Source: Actinacidiphila acidipaludis
GTDB taxonomy: Bacteria; Actinomycetota; Actinomycetes; Streptomycetales; Streptomycetaceae
Assembly (NCBI RefSeq): GCF_019890725.1
Contig: NZ_JAINZZ010000007.1
Span: 184,253 to 248,252, forward strand
Direction of reading: 5' to 3'
Length of the DNA: 64,000 nt
Numbering within the stretch: position 1 is the first letter of the stretch; each line of letters starts with the position of its first letter. A program made the translations under genes and the position numbers. The notes beneath the pieces were generated by a model. The model saw only the letters and a list, made by a program, of their open reading frames with translations, made no database searches and was not told the origin of the DNA. Below are positions 25,331 through 32,915 of this stretch, piece after piece.

Positions 25331-26011
25331 TCAGAGGGCTTCGACGACCGAGCCGCGGTCGGGCGACGTGCCCTGGCTGGGCAGTGCCAGCTCCACCGCC
25401 GCATATGCCGCTGCCACGGCCAGTCGGCGCTCGCGGCGGAAGACGTACGCCGCGAACGCGCCGGCGCCCACGAGCGCGCCGAAGGACATCGCGGTGCCGA
25501 ACCAGCTCGAGCCCAGCCACTTGCCGCCGACCCAGCCGAGACCGACGCTGTAGGTCGCCCAGCACACGCCGGCCAGGGCCGACCAGGGCAGGAACTCCTT
25601 GGGGCGGCGGCGGGCCGCGCCGGCGCCCAGGCTCACCACGCTGCGGCCGGCCGGCGCGAAGCGGGCCAGCACGACCAGGGCGCCGCCGCCGCCGGTCAGC
25701 ACCTGCCCGAGGCGCTCGTGAGCGGTGGCCAGGCGTCGGGAGTTGGCCATCCTGCGGTGGAACCAGTCGCCGCCGCGGAAGGCCAGCCGGTAGGCCAGCA
25801 GGTCGCCGAGGCAGGAGGCCGCGGCCGCGCAGGCCAGCAGGGCCAGGATGTCGAGGACGCCGTCACCGGCGCTGGAGGAGCCCGCGGTGGCCGCGCTGAT
25901 CACCAGCACGCCGCTGGGCAGCACCGGCAGGAAGACGTCGAGGAGCACCGACAGCGACACGAGCGCGTAGATCCACGGCCAGTCGAAGAGCGAGCCCACG
26001 CCATGCAGCAC
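25331..26011 (-). CDS. DedA/SNARE-associated family membrane protein
   Basis: A 226-residue DedA-family integral membrane protein, a group linked to undecaprenyl-phosphate or phospholipid flipping and to envelope homeostasis. Visible are VLLDVFLPVLPSGVLVISA (the amphipathic re-entrant motif), LLAYRLAFRGGDWFHRRM, VVLARFAPAGRSVVSLGAGAARRRPKEFLPW (the F/Y-x-R-x-x-P-x-x-R signature) and VCWATYSVGLGWVGG. The C-terminal about 40 residues are a basic cytoplasmic tail. I place the start at GTG 26011 because GAGGAGG stands 6 nt upstream; an upstream extension to 26149 lacks one. It is separated from the encapsulin by 168 bp that hold the encapsulin promoter. Confidence 0.9.
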   Translation of the reverse strand: MLHGVGSLFDWPWIYALVSLSVLLDVFLPVLPSGVLVISAATAGSSSAGDGVLDILALLACAAAASCLGDLLAYRLAFRGGDWFHRRMANSRRLATAHERLGQVLTGGGGALVVLARFAPAGRSVVSLGAGAARRRPKEFLPWSALAGVCWATYSVGLGWVGGKWLGSSWFGTAMSFGALVGAGAFAAYVFRRERRLAVAAAYAAVELALPSQGTSPDRGSVVEAL

Positions 26012-26304
26012 GTTCGCCTCCTCGTCCTCTCCGGTTCCGGCCCGGGTCGTGTCCTGGTCCTGCGAATACGGTGGTGCGGTGGTGCTGTGTGCCGGGCGGA
26101 TCGTCCGCCCTGTCTGTCGTGTGCGGGTGCCTAACGGATCTTCATGCACCGTCAGCCGTACAGCGTACGCCAGTACCGCCGTCCGGTTCCGCCGGGATCA
26201 CGTGACGTACTCCACCATCACGGCGTCATCACTTGAGGAATACATTCCCACGCCGTGTAGTAGGCACTCGGCCGCGCGCCCTCCGGTCGCCCTAGAGTGA
26301 CGCC

Positions 26305-27150
26305 GTGATCCCCGCGACCGCACCGCCCGGCCCGCCGACCGCGCCGCCACCCACCGGACCCTGGCGGATCGCGTCCTCGTCGCTGCTGCCGGTGGACCGC
26401 ACCCTCGGGGTGGTCCTCGTGGTGCTGCTCGTCGCGGCCACGGGTATCGCGGCGTACGCCCGGCTCGCGGACGAGGACGAGAAGTACTCCCGCGGCATCG
26501 CGACCGCCGGGGTGCGCGCCGCCGTCCAGCTCGCCGCGGTCTCCTTCCTCATCGGCTGGGTGGTCAAGCACCAGGCGGCGCTGCTGGCGTTCGTGGCCCT
26601 GATGTACGGCGTGGCGTCCCGGACCGCGGGGCGGCGCATCACCCGGAACGCGACCTGGCGCTGGGCGGCGGTGCCGGTCGGCGCGGGCGCGCTGCCGGTG
26701 GTGGTCCTGCTGGTCCTCACCGGACTGCTGCCGCTGAACGGCATCGCGCTGATCCCGGTCGCGGGCATCCTCATCGGCGGCGGCCTGACCGCGACGGTGC
26801 TGGGCGGCCGGCGGGCGCTGGAGGAGCTGGCCGTGCGGGCCGGTGAGGTGGAGGCCGCGCTGGCCCTGGGCTTCACCGACCGGGAGGCCCGGATGGAGAT
26901 CGCCCGGCCCGCGGCCTCCGGCGCCCTGGTGCCCGGTCTCGACCAGACCAGGACGGTGGGCCTGGTGACGCTGCCCGGCGCCTTCGTGGGTGTGCTGCTC
27001 GGCGGCGCGAGCCCGGTGACGGCGGGCGCGGTGCAGCTCTTCGTGCTGATCGCGCTGATGGCGGTGCAGGCCATGTCGGTCGCCGTCGTGCTGGAGCTCG
27101 TCGCCCGCGGGGTGATCACCCGCACGGTCCCGGCCGGGACCGTGTCGTAG
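26305..27150 (+). CDS. fetB: FetB-like ABC transporter permease (UPF0014)
   Basis: A 281-residue membrane protein of the FetB/YbbM (UPF0014) family, the permease of an iron-export type ABC transporter. About seven hydrophobic segments are seen. The signatures AAVQLAAVSFLIGWVV, IPVAGILIGGGLTATVLGGRR, EVEAALALGFTDREARMEIARPA (coupling helix) and GLVTLPGAFVGVLLGGASPV are all present. A matching FetA ATPase is not adjacent, so the partner must be elsewhere. TAGAGT (26293-26298) is 6 nt before the GTG start: leaderless candidate. The 293-bp gap upstream contains a GGAAT-AC-ATTCC dyad (26237-26248). The end of the gene includes a 22-bp palindrome and the -10 box of the downstream riboswitch. Confidence 0.88.
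   Translation: MIPATAPPGPPTAPPPTGPWRIASSSLLPVDRTLGVVLVVLLVAATGIAAYARLADEDEKYSRGIATAGVRAAVQLAAVSFLIGWVVKHQAALLAFVALMYGVASRTAGRRITRNATWRWAAVPVGAGALPVVVLLVLTGLLPLNGIALIPVAGILIGGGLTATVLGGRRALEELAVRAGEVEAALALGFTDREARMEIARPAASGALVPGLDQTRTVGLVTLPGAFVGVLLGGASPVTAGAVQLFVLIALMAVQAMSVAVVLELVARGVITRTVPAGTVS
27123..27144. promoter_or_regulatory. 22-bp perfect palindrome at the 3' end of fetB
   Basis: CACGGTCCCGG is followed directly by its exact reverse complement. It encodes the last residues of FetB and lies 4 bp upstream of the TAGACT box that should drive the Mn riboswitch gene. It overlaps the expected -35 position, so it may be an operator or a terminator. Confidence 0.5.
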
Positions 27151-27153
27151 ACT
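27148..27153 (+). promoter_or_regulatory. -10 box (TAGACT) for the riboswitch transcript
   Basis: TAGACT overlaps the fetB stop codon. Initiation about 7 nt downstream would start the RNA just before the conserved riboswitch core. Confidence 0.55.
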
Positions 27154-27159
27154 GGCGGG

Positions 27160-27285
27160 CAGCAGAAGGGGAGTAGCTCTTCGCCGGACCGTCGACACAC
27201 TGCCGGAACCGTTCGCCCAGCGGACGCGCCCGGCCGGCGCCCGGAGGCGGCACACCGCGCGTGTGCCCGCCAGCGAGACCTTCGG
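27160..27285 (+). ncRNA. yybP-ykoY (Mn2+) riboswitch
   Basis: The 5' conserved strand AAGGGGAGTAGC (27166-27177) and the 3' conserved strand CAGCGAGACCTTCGG (27271-27285) are the signatures of the yybP-ykoY element (Rfam RF00080), a manganese sensor. The intervening sequence folds into a paired arm around GTGTGCCCGC/GCGGCACAC. It lies 90 bp upstream of a GDT1-type metal transporter, the expected target class. Confidence 0.85.
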
Positions 27286-27374
27286 CCGCAGTGTTCCCGC
27301 TGCCGTGCCGAAGCGACCCCGAAATCCCCGAGGTTCTCCGGCGCGACAGCCCGACCGAACGAGGACCCGCCTCC

Positions 27375-27956
27375 GTGCTCAGCTTCACCGTCATCGCCGT
27401 CGTGTTCGGCGTGATCTTCCTTGCCGAACTGCCCGACAAGACAGCGCTCGCCTCGCTGATGCTGGGCACCCGCTACCGCGCGTCGTACGTCTTCGCCGGG
27501 GTCGCGGCCGCCTTCGTCGTCCACGTCGCCCTCGCCATCGCCGCGGGCAGCCTGCTCACCCTCCTCCCGCACCGCCTGGTGCAGGGCGTGGTGGGCCTGC
27601 TCTTCCTGGGCGGCGCGGCGATGCTGCTGCTCTCCAAGGGCGAGGAGGAGGAGGACGTCAAGCCGCCCGCCGACCAGAGCTTCTGGAAGGTCGCCGGGGC
27701 CGGCTTCACGCTCATCCTGGTGGCAGAGTTCGGCGATCTGACCCAGATCATGACCGCCAACCTCGCGGCCCGGTACAGCGATCCGGTGTCGGTGGCCATC
27801 GGCGCCGTGCTGGGGCTGTGGGCCGTCGCGGCGCTCGGGATCTTCGGCGGGCAGCTGCTGATGAAGCGGGTGCCGCTGCACCTCATCACCCGGGTCGCCG
27901 CGGGCGTGATGATCGTCCTCGCCGGGTTCAGCCTCTACGAGGCCATCGCCGGCTGA
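27375..27956 (+). CDS. TMEM165/GDT1 family Mn2+/Ca2+ transporter
   Basis: A 193-residue membrane protein with six hydrophobic segments in two repeats. The paired family motifs are AELPDKTALASLMLG (residues about 17-31) and AEFGDLTQIMTANLAARY (about 117-134), in which the acidic residues bind Mn2+ or Ca2+. A short acidic linker (GEEEEDVKPP) separates the halves. The presence of a yybP-ykoY riboswitch in its leader strongly suggests manganese export induced by excess Mn2+. GTG at 27375 is taken as start because the first repeat begins immediately (LSFTVIAVVFGVIFLAE). The gene ends 6 bp before a strong hairpin. Confidence 0.93.
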   Translation: MLSFTVIAVVFGVIFLAELPDKTALASLMLGTRYRASYVFAGVAAAFVVHVALAIAAGSLLTLLPHRLVQGVVGLLFLGGAAMLLLSKGEEEEDVKPPADQSFWKVAGAGFTLILVAEFGDLTQIMTANLAARYSDPVSVAIGAVLGLWAVAALGIFGGQLLMKRVPLHLITRVAAGVMIVLAGFSLYEAIAG

Positions 27957-27961
27957 TCCGG

Positions 27962-27987
27962 CGCGGCCCGGCGGACGCCGGGCCGCG
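27962..27987 (+). terminator. terminator of the GDT1 gene
   Basis: A perfect 11-bp GC stem (CGCGGCCCGGC and complement) with loop GGAC starts 5 bp after the stop codon. Confidence 0.85.
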
Positions 27988-28000
27988 ACCCGCCACGCAC

Positions 28001-28062
28001 GACGAAGACGACGAAGACGCCCGGTGCGTCCGGGCGGCTTCGTCGTCTTCGTCGTCTTCGTC
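28001..28062. terminator. long GACGAA-repeat hairpin between convergent genes
   Basis: Nineteen-bp arms built from GACGAA/GACGAC repeats pair exactly (28001-28019 with 28044-28062). The loop holds a smaller CCCGG/CCGGG stem. It lies 33 bp from the HAD stop and probably terminates the minus-strand transcript, or both. Confidence 0.7.
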
Positions 28063-28094
28063 CTGCGCGGGGTGGCTTCCGTGGCGGGCCCGGC

Positions 28095-28748
28095 TCAGTC
28101 GATGGTCACGACGAGGCCGCCGTCCGGGGCCGCCTCGACGCGGACCGCCTCCAGCGTGGCCGCGTGCGCGGTCGGGGCGTGCGCGGCGGCACGCGGGCCC
28201 ACGCCCACCACGCGCATCCCGGCGGTCCTGGCGGCCGCGATGCCGACCTCGGCGTCTTCGAACACCAGGCAGTCCGCCGGGGCGAACCCCAGCTCGGCGG
28301 CGCCTTTGAGGAAGCCCTCGGGGTCGGGCTTGCTGGCGCTGACGCGCTCGGCGGTGACCATGACCGGCGGGAGCGTCAGCCCGGCCGCGCGCATGCGGGT
28401 CGTGGCCAGCTCCTCGGTCGCGGACGTCACCAGGGCGTGCGGCCGGTTCGCGAGTGCGGCGAGGAACGCGGGAGCGCCCGCGACCGGCACGACGCCGTCG
28501 GTGTCGGCGGTCTCCTCGGCGAGCATCACCGCGTTCTCGGCGTGGTTCTGGGCCATCGGCCGGTCGGGGAGCAGGGCCGCCATGGTCGCGTGCCCCTGCC
28601 GGCCGTGCACGACCTTCAGCACCGACTCGGGATCCAGGCCGTGGCGCACCGCCCACCGGCGCCAGCACCGTTCGACGACGGCGTCGCTGTTCACCAGGGT
28701 GCCGTCCATGTCGAGCAGGAGGGCGCGGGCGTGCAAGGAGGTTGCCAT
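28095..28748 (-). CDS. HAD-IA family phosphatase (phosphoglycolate/beta-PGM/glycerol-3-phosphatase-like)
   Basis: A 217-residue haloacid dehalogenase phosphatase. Motif I is LLLDMDGTLVNSD (nucleophile Asp), motif II LVTSATEELATTR, motif III ERVSASKPDPEGFLKGAAELG (Lys of KPDP), and motif IV CLVFEDAEVGIAAARTAGM. The small helical cap (residues about 18-80, with HGRQGHATMAALLPDRP) matches sugar-phosphatases and beta-phosphoglucomutase-like enzymes. The substrate cannot be fixed; small sugar or polyol phosphates are likely. ATG at 28748 follows AGGGAG; a longer upstream frame has no ribosome-binding site. The neighbour upstream is an unknown protein on the same strand, 84 bp away. Confidence 0.9.
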   Translation of the reverse strand: MATSLHARALLLDMDGTLVNSDAVVERCWRRWAVRHGLDPESVLKVVHGRQGHATMAALLPDRPMAQNHAENAVMLAEETADTDGVVPVAGAPAFLAALANRPHALVTSATEELATTRMRAAGLTLPPVMVTAERVSASKPDPEGFLKGAAELGFAPADCLVFEDAEVGIAAARTAGMRVVGVGPRAAAHAPTAHAATLEAVRVEAAPDGGLVVTID

Positions 28749-28832
28749 GGGGCTCCCTGTTTCATCTGTGTGCGGGGTACTCAGTGGCTCCGCCCGCCGG
28801 TCAGGGGGTGCGGGCGGAACCACTTTGTTCCC

Positions 28833-29441
28833 TCACGGTACAAAAGAATCCCGCGGTCCGCCAGTTCGCCCAGCCTGCTGCGGCGTCACGTACTGCAGGA
28901 GACCCCAGGTGAAATGCGCCGTGAACGCCTCGCCGCTCGCCGGATCGGCCAGTCCCACGCGGGCCCGCGAGGGCGCGTCCCCGACCAGCGGGACGGCCGA
29001 CGGGTAGCCGCGCAGCACCTCCTCGACCGTGCAGCCCCACACGGGAAGGTCCGCCACCGCGCCGAGCCGCGGTCCCGGATCGCCCGGCGCCCGGACCAGC
29101 CACTCGTTCCACACCGCGCCGCCGGGCGCCATGAGGATCTCGAACCGCAGCGTCGGCCACAGGGGCACCGGCCACAGCAGGGCCCGGCACGCCAGGTCGC
29201 CCACCTGGCGCGCCAGCTCCGCCTCCGGGCGCCCGAGGGCCGTCAGATAGCGCCGCGCCCCGCCGGGAAAGCTGCGCGAGTGGACGCGCGCCTGCCACCG
29301 CTTGTGCGCCTCCCGAAGCTGGGTGTGCGTGGCGCCCAGCGTGCGCAGCGCGTCGTCGACCAGCTCCGGCCGGTGGTCGGCCATCCGCCGCAGCAGGACC
29401 AGCTGGAAGTCGTCGATGCCGAACCGTTCCGCGATGCTCAG
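28833..29441 (-). CDS. conserved hypothetical protein, probable CTG start
   Basis: A 202-residue soluble protein I do not recognise. It has an N-terminal helical part ([55 protein letters not shown]) and a mixed C-terminal part with several Trp ([40 protein letters not shown]). The first ATG is at 29384, but the 19 codons before it are protein-like with G or C in nearly every third position. The only possible in-frame start upstream is CTG at 29441, which overlaps the TGA stop of the previous gene as CTGA. I therefore take CTG as the start. It is translationally coupled to the peptidoglycan-binding gene. Confidence 0.72.
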   Translation of the reverse strand: MSIAERFGIDDFQLVLLRRMADHRPELVDDALRTLGATHTQLREAHKRWQARVHSRSFPGGARRYLTALGRPEAELARQVGDLACRALLWPVPLWPTLRFEILMAPGGAVWNEWLVRAPGDPGPRLGAVADLPVWGCTVEEVLRGYPSAVPLVGDAPSRARVGLADPASGEAFTAHFTWGLLQYVTPQQAGRTGGPRDSFVP

Positions 29442-30571
29442 ATCCCCGATGTCTGCCGTTCCAGTGCGGCCCGGGTGTTCGGGCCGTAGACACCATCATG
29501 GCTGCCGTCCGGCTCGTCGCTCACCTGGTACCAGAGCTGGAAGGTGGCGACGGCCCGCCGCACCTGCTGGTCGAAGATCCCGTCGACGGGTCCGTGGTAG
29601 ATCCACATCTGGGCCAGCCGGTGCTGCAGGTCCTCCACGGCGGGGCCGGAGTCGCCCATCTGCAGGACCTGCGCGGCCGGTGTGACGGCGGGGGTGCCGG
29701 GCGGCTGCGGCGAGGAGGAGACCGGCGGCGCGGACGGCGTCTGCGGGGTGCCGCTCGCGGGCGTCCCGGTGGCCGGCGTGCCCGGCGCGGTGGTGCCCGC
29801 CGACGGCGCCGGCGTCGTGGAGGCCGGGGCGGAGGGCGTGGGCCGCGTCGGGGTGCCGGCACGGCCGCTCTCCTGGGTCAGGGGCGCCGCGGCCTTGGCG
29901 GCGGCGGGCGAGGCGTCCGGCGGCAGCGTCACGTCGGGGACGGAGGAGGAGCCGAGATCGGGCAGGGCCTGACCGTTCGCTCCGTGCTCGTCACTCATGA
30001 CCTGGCCGGTCACCGCCACGGCCCCGGCGGCGAGCGCGGAGGCGGCGACGGCCGCGGCCGCGACCACGAGTCTGCGTCTGCGTCTGCGATGCCGGCCGCG
30101 GCGGGCGGCGGCGTACGCCGCCGCCTCCTCGCGGCTGAGCCCGGCCCCGGCCGCGAGGCCCTCGTGGTCTGCGAGGTCTGCGGCGTCTTCGAGGTCTCCC
30201 AGGTCGTCGAGGTCGTCGGCGGGGTACTCCAGGCCGGAGTAGATCTCGCGTGACATCCCCGGCGGGCTCCCGGCGGACGCGTCGTGCGCGGTCTCGGTGA
30301 ACAGCCCCAGGTCCGCGGCGTCCGGGCCCCCGGCCTCGCCCTCGGCGTGCAGCAGACGGCGGACGGTGCTCTCGCCCTGCTCGGCGCCCGGCTCCGCCAC
30401 GTAGGGGCGCAGGCGCAGCGGGTGGAAGCCCTCGGTCGCGGCGACATCCGCCGCGCGTGCGGCGGAACGTTCCGTCGCGCGCTCCTCGCCGCCGTCCTGG
30501 ACGGCGGTCTCCGGCTCCTGGCCGGGCGCACAGGACGGCGTGTCCGGCTCGTCCCGGTGTTGCGGTGCCAC
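29438..30571 (-). CDS. membrane-anchored peptidoglycan-binding protein
   Basis: A 377-residue type II membrane protein. Residues 1 to about 165 are cytoplasmic, acidic and low-complexity, ending in [11 protein letters not shown]. One transmembrane helix follows (about 167-190, [22 protein letters not shown]), then a Pro/Thr/Ala-rich extracellular linker, and a C-terminal PG_binding_1 domain (residues about 300-373: [56 protein letters not shown]). The domain binds cell-wall peptidoglycan; no catalytic domain is present. GTG at 30571 has GGGGAGGGG upstream. It is divergent from the MFS-MarR gene. A wall-sensing or scaffold role is possible but inferred. Confidence 0.88.
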   Translation of the reverse strand: MAPQHRDEPDTPSCAPGQEPETAVQDGGEERATERSAARAADVAATEGFHPLRLRPYVAEPGAEQGESTVRRLLHAEGEAGGPDAADLGLFTETAHDASAGSPPGMSREIYSGLEYPADDLDDLGDLEDAADLADHEGLAAGAGLSREEAAAYAAARRGRHRRRRRRLVVAAAAVAASALAAGAVAVTGQVMSDEHGANGQALPDLGSSSVPDVTLPPDASPAAAKAAAPLTQESGRAGTPTRPTPSAPASTTPAPSAGTTAPGTPATGTPASGTPQTPSAPPVSSSPQPPGTPAVTPAAQVLQMGDSGPAVEDLQHRLAQMWIYHGPVDGIFDQQVRRAVATFQLWYQVSDEPDGSHDGVYGPNTRAALERQTSGI

Positions 30572-30726
30572 TGGGTCCCCTCCCCGCCCCCGTGCACAAG
30601 TTCGGCGGTGTTCGCCGGATCAGGGTGATTATGCCGATCCCGTTTGCCCCGCGCAGCCGCACCCCACACGTGCCGGTTCGTACCGCAGGCCATACCTGGA
30701 CAAAGGGTGGGAACATGGAGAGTCGA

Positions 30727-30736
30727 TTGTCGACAA
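30727..30736. promoter_or_regulatory. TTGTCGACAA palindrome before the MFS-MarR gene
   Basis: A perfect 10-bp palindrome within a broader TCGATTGTCGACAACGG context, 44 bp upstream of the MFS start. MarR-family sites often have TTG-N4-CAA half-sites of this kind, so it could be the target of the MarR-like domain fused to the pump. Confidence 0.4.
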
Positions 30737-30779
30737 CGGACCGAGCCGGCCGTCGGGGGAAGACGGGAGGAGCCGTTCC

Positions 30780-32855
30780 ATGGCCCAGGACACCAGCACC
30801 GCCGCCGGACCCGCGGCGGCCGCGCCGGGCGGGGGGCAGGACCGGCGATCGGTCCGCATCGCGATCGGCGCGCTGGCGCTGGGGCTGCTGCTGGCGGCCC
30901 TGGACCAGACCATCGTGTCCACCGCGCTGCCCACCATCGTCAGCGAACTCGGCGGCATCGACCACCTGTCGTGGGTCGTGACGGCCTACCTGCTGGCGTC
31001 CACCGCGGCCACACCGCTGTGGGGCAAACTCGGCGACATGTACGGCCGCAAACGGCTGTACCAGGCGGTCATCGTCCTCTTCCTGATCGGCTCGGTGCTG
31101 TGCGGGATCGCCCAGAACATGGGCGAGTTGATCGCCTTCCGGGCGCTGCAGGGCCTGGGCGGCGGCGGGTTGATCGTGCTGTCCATGGCGATCGTCGGCG
31201 ACATCGTGCCGCCGCGCGAACGCGGCCGCTACCAGGGCGTGTTCGGCGCGGTGTTCGGCGCGGCGAGCGTACTCGGGCCGCTGCTGGGCGGGGTGTTCAC
31301 CGAACAGCTCTCCTGGCGCTGGGTGTTCTACATCAACCTGCCGATCGGGGTGATCGCGCTCGCGGTCATCGCCGCGGTGCTGCACATCCCGGCGCGCCGC
31401 ACCGAACACCGCATCGACTACGTGGGCATGGCGATCGTCGCGGCCGCCGCGACCTGCCTGGTGCTGGTCACCTCGCTCGGCGGCACGACCTGGGCGTGGA
31501 GCTCGCCCGGCATCATCGGCCTCGCGGTGGCCGGCGTGCTGCTCATCGCGCTGTTCGTCCGCATCGAGCGGCGGGCGGAGGAACCGGTGCTGCCGCCGGG
31601 GCTGTTCCGCAACCGCACCTTCGTGCTGTGCTCGGTGATCTCCTTCGTCATCGGGTTCGCGATGTTCGGCGCGATGACGTTCCTGCCGACGTTCCTGCAG
31701 GTGGTGCACGGCTACTCGCCGACGCTGTCCGGCGTGCACATGATCCCGATGGTGATCGGGATGCTGGTGTCCTCCACCGGCTCGGGCCAGATCGTCAGCC
31801 GTACCGGGCACTACCGGATCTTCCCGATCCTGGGCACCGCGGTCACCGCGGTCGGGCTGGTCCTGCTGCACCAGCTCGGGCCGTCCACCTCGACCTGGGT
31901 GATGAGCCTGTACTTCCTGATCTTCGGGCTCGGACTCGGCCTGGTCATGCAGGTGCTGGTGCTGGCCGTGCAGAACGCGGTGGACTACCGGAACCTGGGC
32001 TCCGCGACGTCCGGGGCGACCTTCTTCCGCTCGATCGGCGCGTCCTTCGGCGTGTCCGTCTTCGGCACGGTCTTCGCCAACCAGCTCCAGGGCAAGCTCA
32101 GCGCCGCCCTGCGCGGAGTGCCGCTGCCGCCCGGCTTCGCCCCCGGGCAGCTCCAGGCCGATCCCACGGCCGTCGGCCGCCTGCCGTCCGGGGTCAAGGT
32201 GCCCGTGCTGAACGCCTACTCGGACGCCATCACGACGGTGTTCCTGTGGGCGGTACCGGTGGCCGGCGCCGCCTTCGTCGTCTCCTGGTTCCTGAAGGAG
32301 CAGCCGCTGCGGGGCACGGTCACGGTGCCCGACGGCAGCGAGACCGTCGGCACCAACCCGGTCGAGCGGTCCTCGCTCGACGAGATCGCCCGCTGCCTGT
32401 CGGTGCTCGGCAGCCGCGAGGCCCGCCGCGACCTCTACACCCGGATCACCCGGATCTCCGGTGAGGACATCCATCCGGCCACGAGCTGGCTGGTGCTCAA
32501 GCTGTCCCACGAGGGGGAGGACGACCCGGTCGAGCTGGCCCGCCGCACCACCGTGCCCTCCGCGGTCATCGAGCAGGCCGCGGTGGAGGCCGAGAGCCGC
32601 GGCTACGCGGTCCGGGACGGCAACCCGCTGACCCTGACCGACTCCGGCCGGACCCTCGCGGTGCGGCTGACCCAGGCCCGGCGCACGGTCCTGTCCGACC
32701 TGCTCGGTGACTACGACCCCGCCCGGCACGCCGAACTGGCCGCGCTGGTCAACCGGCTGAGCACGGAACTGTGCGGCGGCGACCACGACCGTCCCGAGGA
32801 ACGCCACCGCGGGAACGGCACCGGCTCCACCGCCCACGACCGCGCCTCGGCCTGA
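30780..32855 (+). CDS. MDR-type MFS exporter (DHA2, 14 TM) with C-terminal MarR-like winged helix
   Basis: A 691-residue protein. Residues about 25-515 are an EmrB/QacA (DHA2) drug:H+ antiporter with motif D1 ALDQTIVSTALPTIVSELGG, motif A WGKLGDMYGRKRLYQ and motif C VFGAASVLGPLLGGVFTEQLSWRWVFYINLPIG. After the last membrane helix, residues about 535-680 form a winged-helix MarR-like domain (SLDEIARCLSVLGSREARRDLYTRI, STLKLSHEG-like core, VPSAVIEQAAVEAESRGYAVRDGNPLTLTDSGRTLAVRLTQARR). This fusion is known in streptomycetes; whether it binds DNA or only ligand is not. ATG at 30780 follows GGGAGGAG. The stop codon starts a GGGGTGA repeat. Confidence 0.92.
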   Translation: MAQDTSTAAGPAAAAPGGGQDRRSVRIAIGALALGLLLAALDQTIVSTALPTIVSELGGIDHLSWVVTAYLLASTAATPLWGKLGDMYGRKRLYQAVIVLFLIGSVLCGIAQNMGELIAFRALQGLGGGGLIVLSMAIVGDIVPPRERGRYQGVFGAVFGAASVLGPLLGGVFTEQLSWRWVFYINLPIGVIALAVIAAVLHIPARRTEHRIDYVGMAIVAAAATCLVLVTSLGGTTWAWSSPGIIGLAVAGVLLIALFVRIERRAEEPVLPPGLFRNRTFVLCSVISFVIGFAMFGAMTFLPTFLQVVHGYSPTLSGVHMIPMVIGMLVSSTGSGQIVSRTGHYRIFPILGTAVTAVGLVLLHQLGPSTSTWVMSLYFLIFGLGLGLVMQVLVLAVQNAVDYRNLGSATSGATFFRSIGASFGVSVFGTVFANQLQGKLSAALRGVPLPPGFAPGQLQADPTAVGRLPSGVKVPVLNAYSDAITTVFLWAVPVAGAAFVVSWFLKEQPLRGTVTVPDGSETVGTNPVERSSLDEIARCLSVLGSREARRDLYTRITRISGEDIHPATSWLVLKLSHEGEDDPVELARRTTVPSAVIEQAAVEAESRGYAVRDGNPLTLTDSGRTLAVRLTQARRTVLSDLLGDYDPARHAELAALVNRLSTELCGGDHDRPEERHRGNGTGSTAHDRASA

Positions 32856-32892
32856 GGGGTGAGGGGTGAGGGGTGAGGGGCGAGGCGTGAGG
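32853..32892. repeat. 7-bp tandem repeat (TGAGGGG) starting at the MFS stop codon
   Basis: TGAGGGG occurs four times in tandem from the stop codon, then decays to CGAGGCG and TGAGG. The stop codon is repeated every 7 bp, so it recurs in all three frames. Confidence 0.85.
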
Positions 32893-32915
32893 CCTCGGCC
32901 CCACTCGGCCGCCCG

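Noticed and set aside
29991..32837. A 948-codon minus-strand frame opposite the MFS-MarR gene
   Set aside because: Low-information His/Gln/Arg-rich translation and overlap with two well-supported genes.
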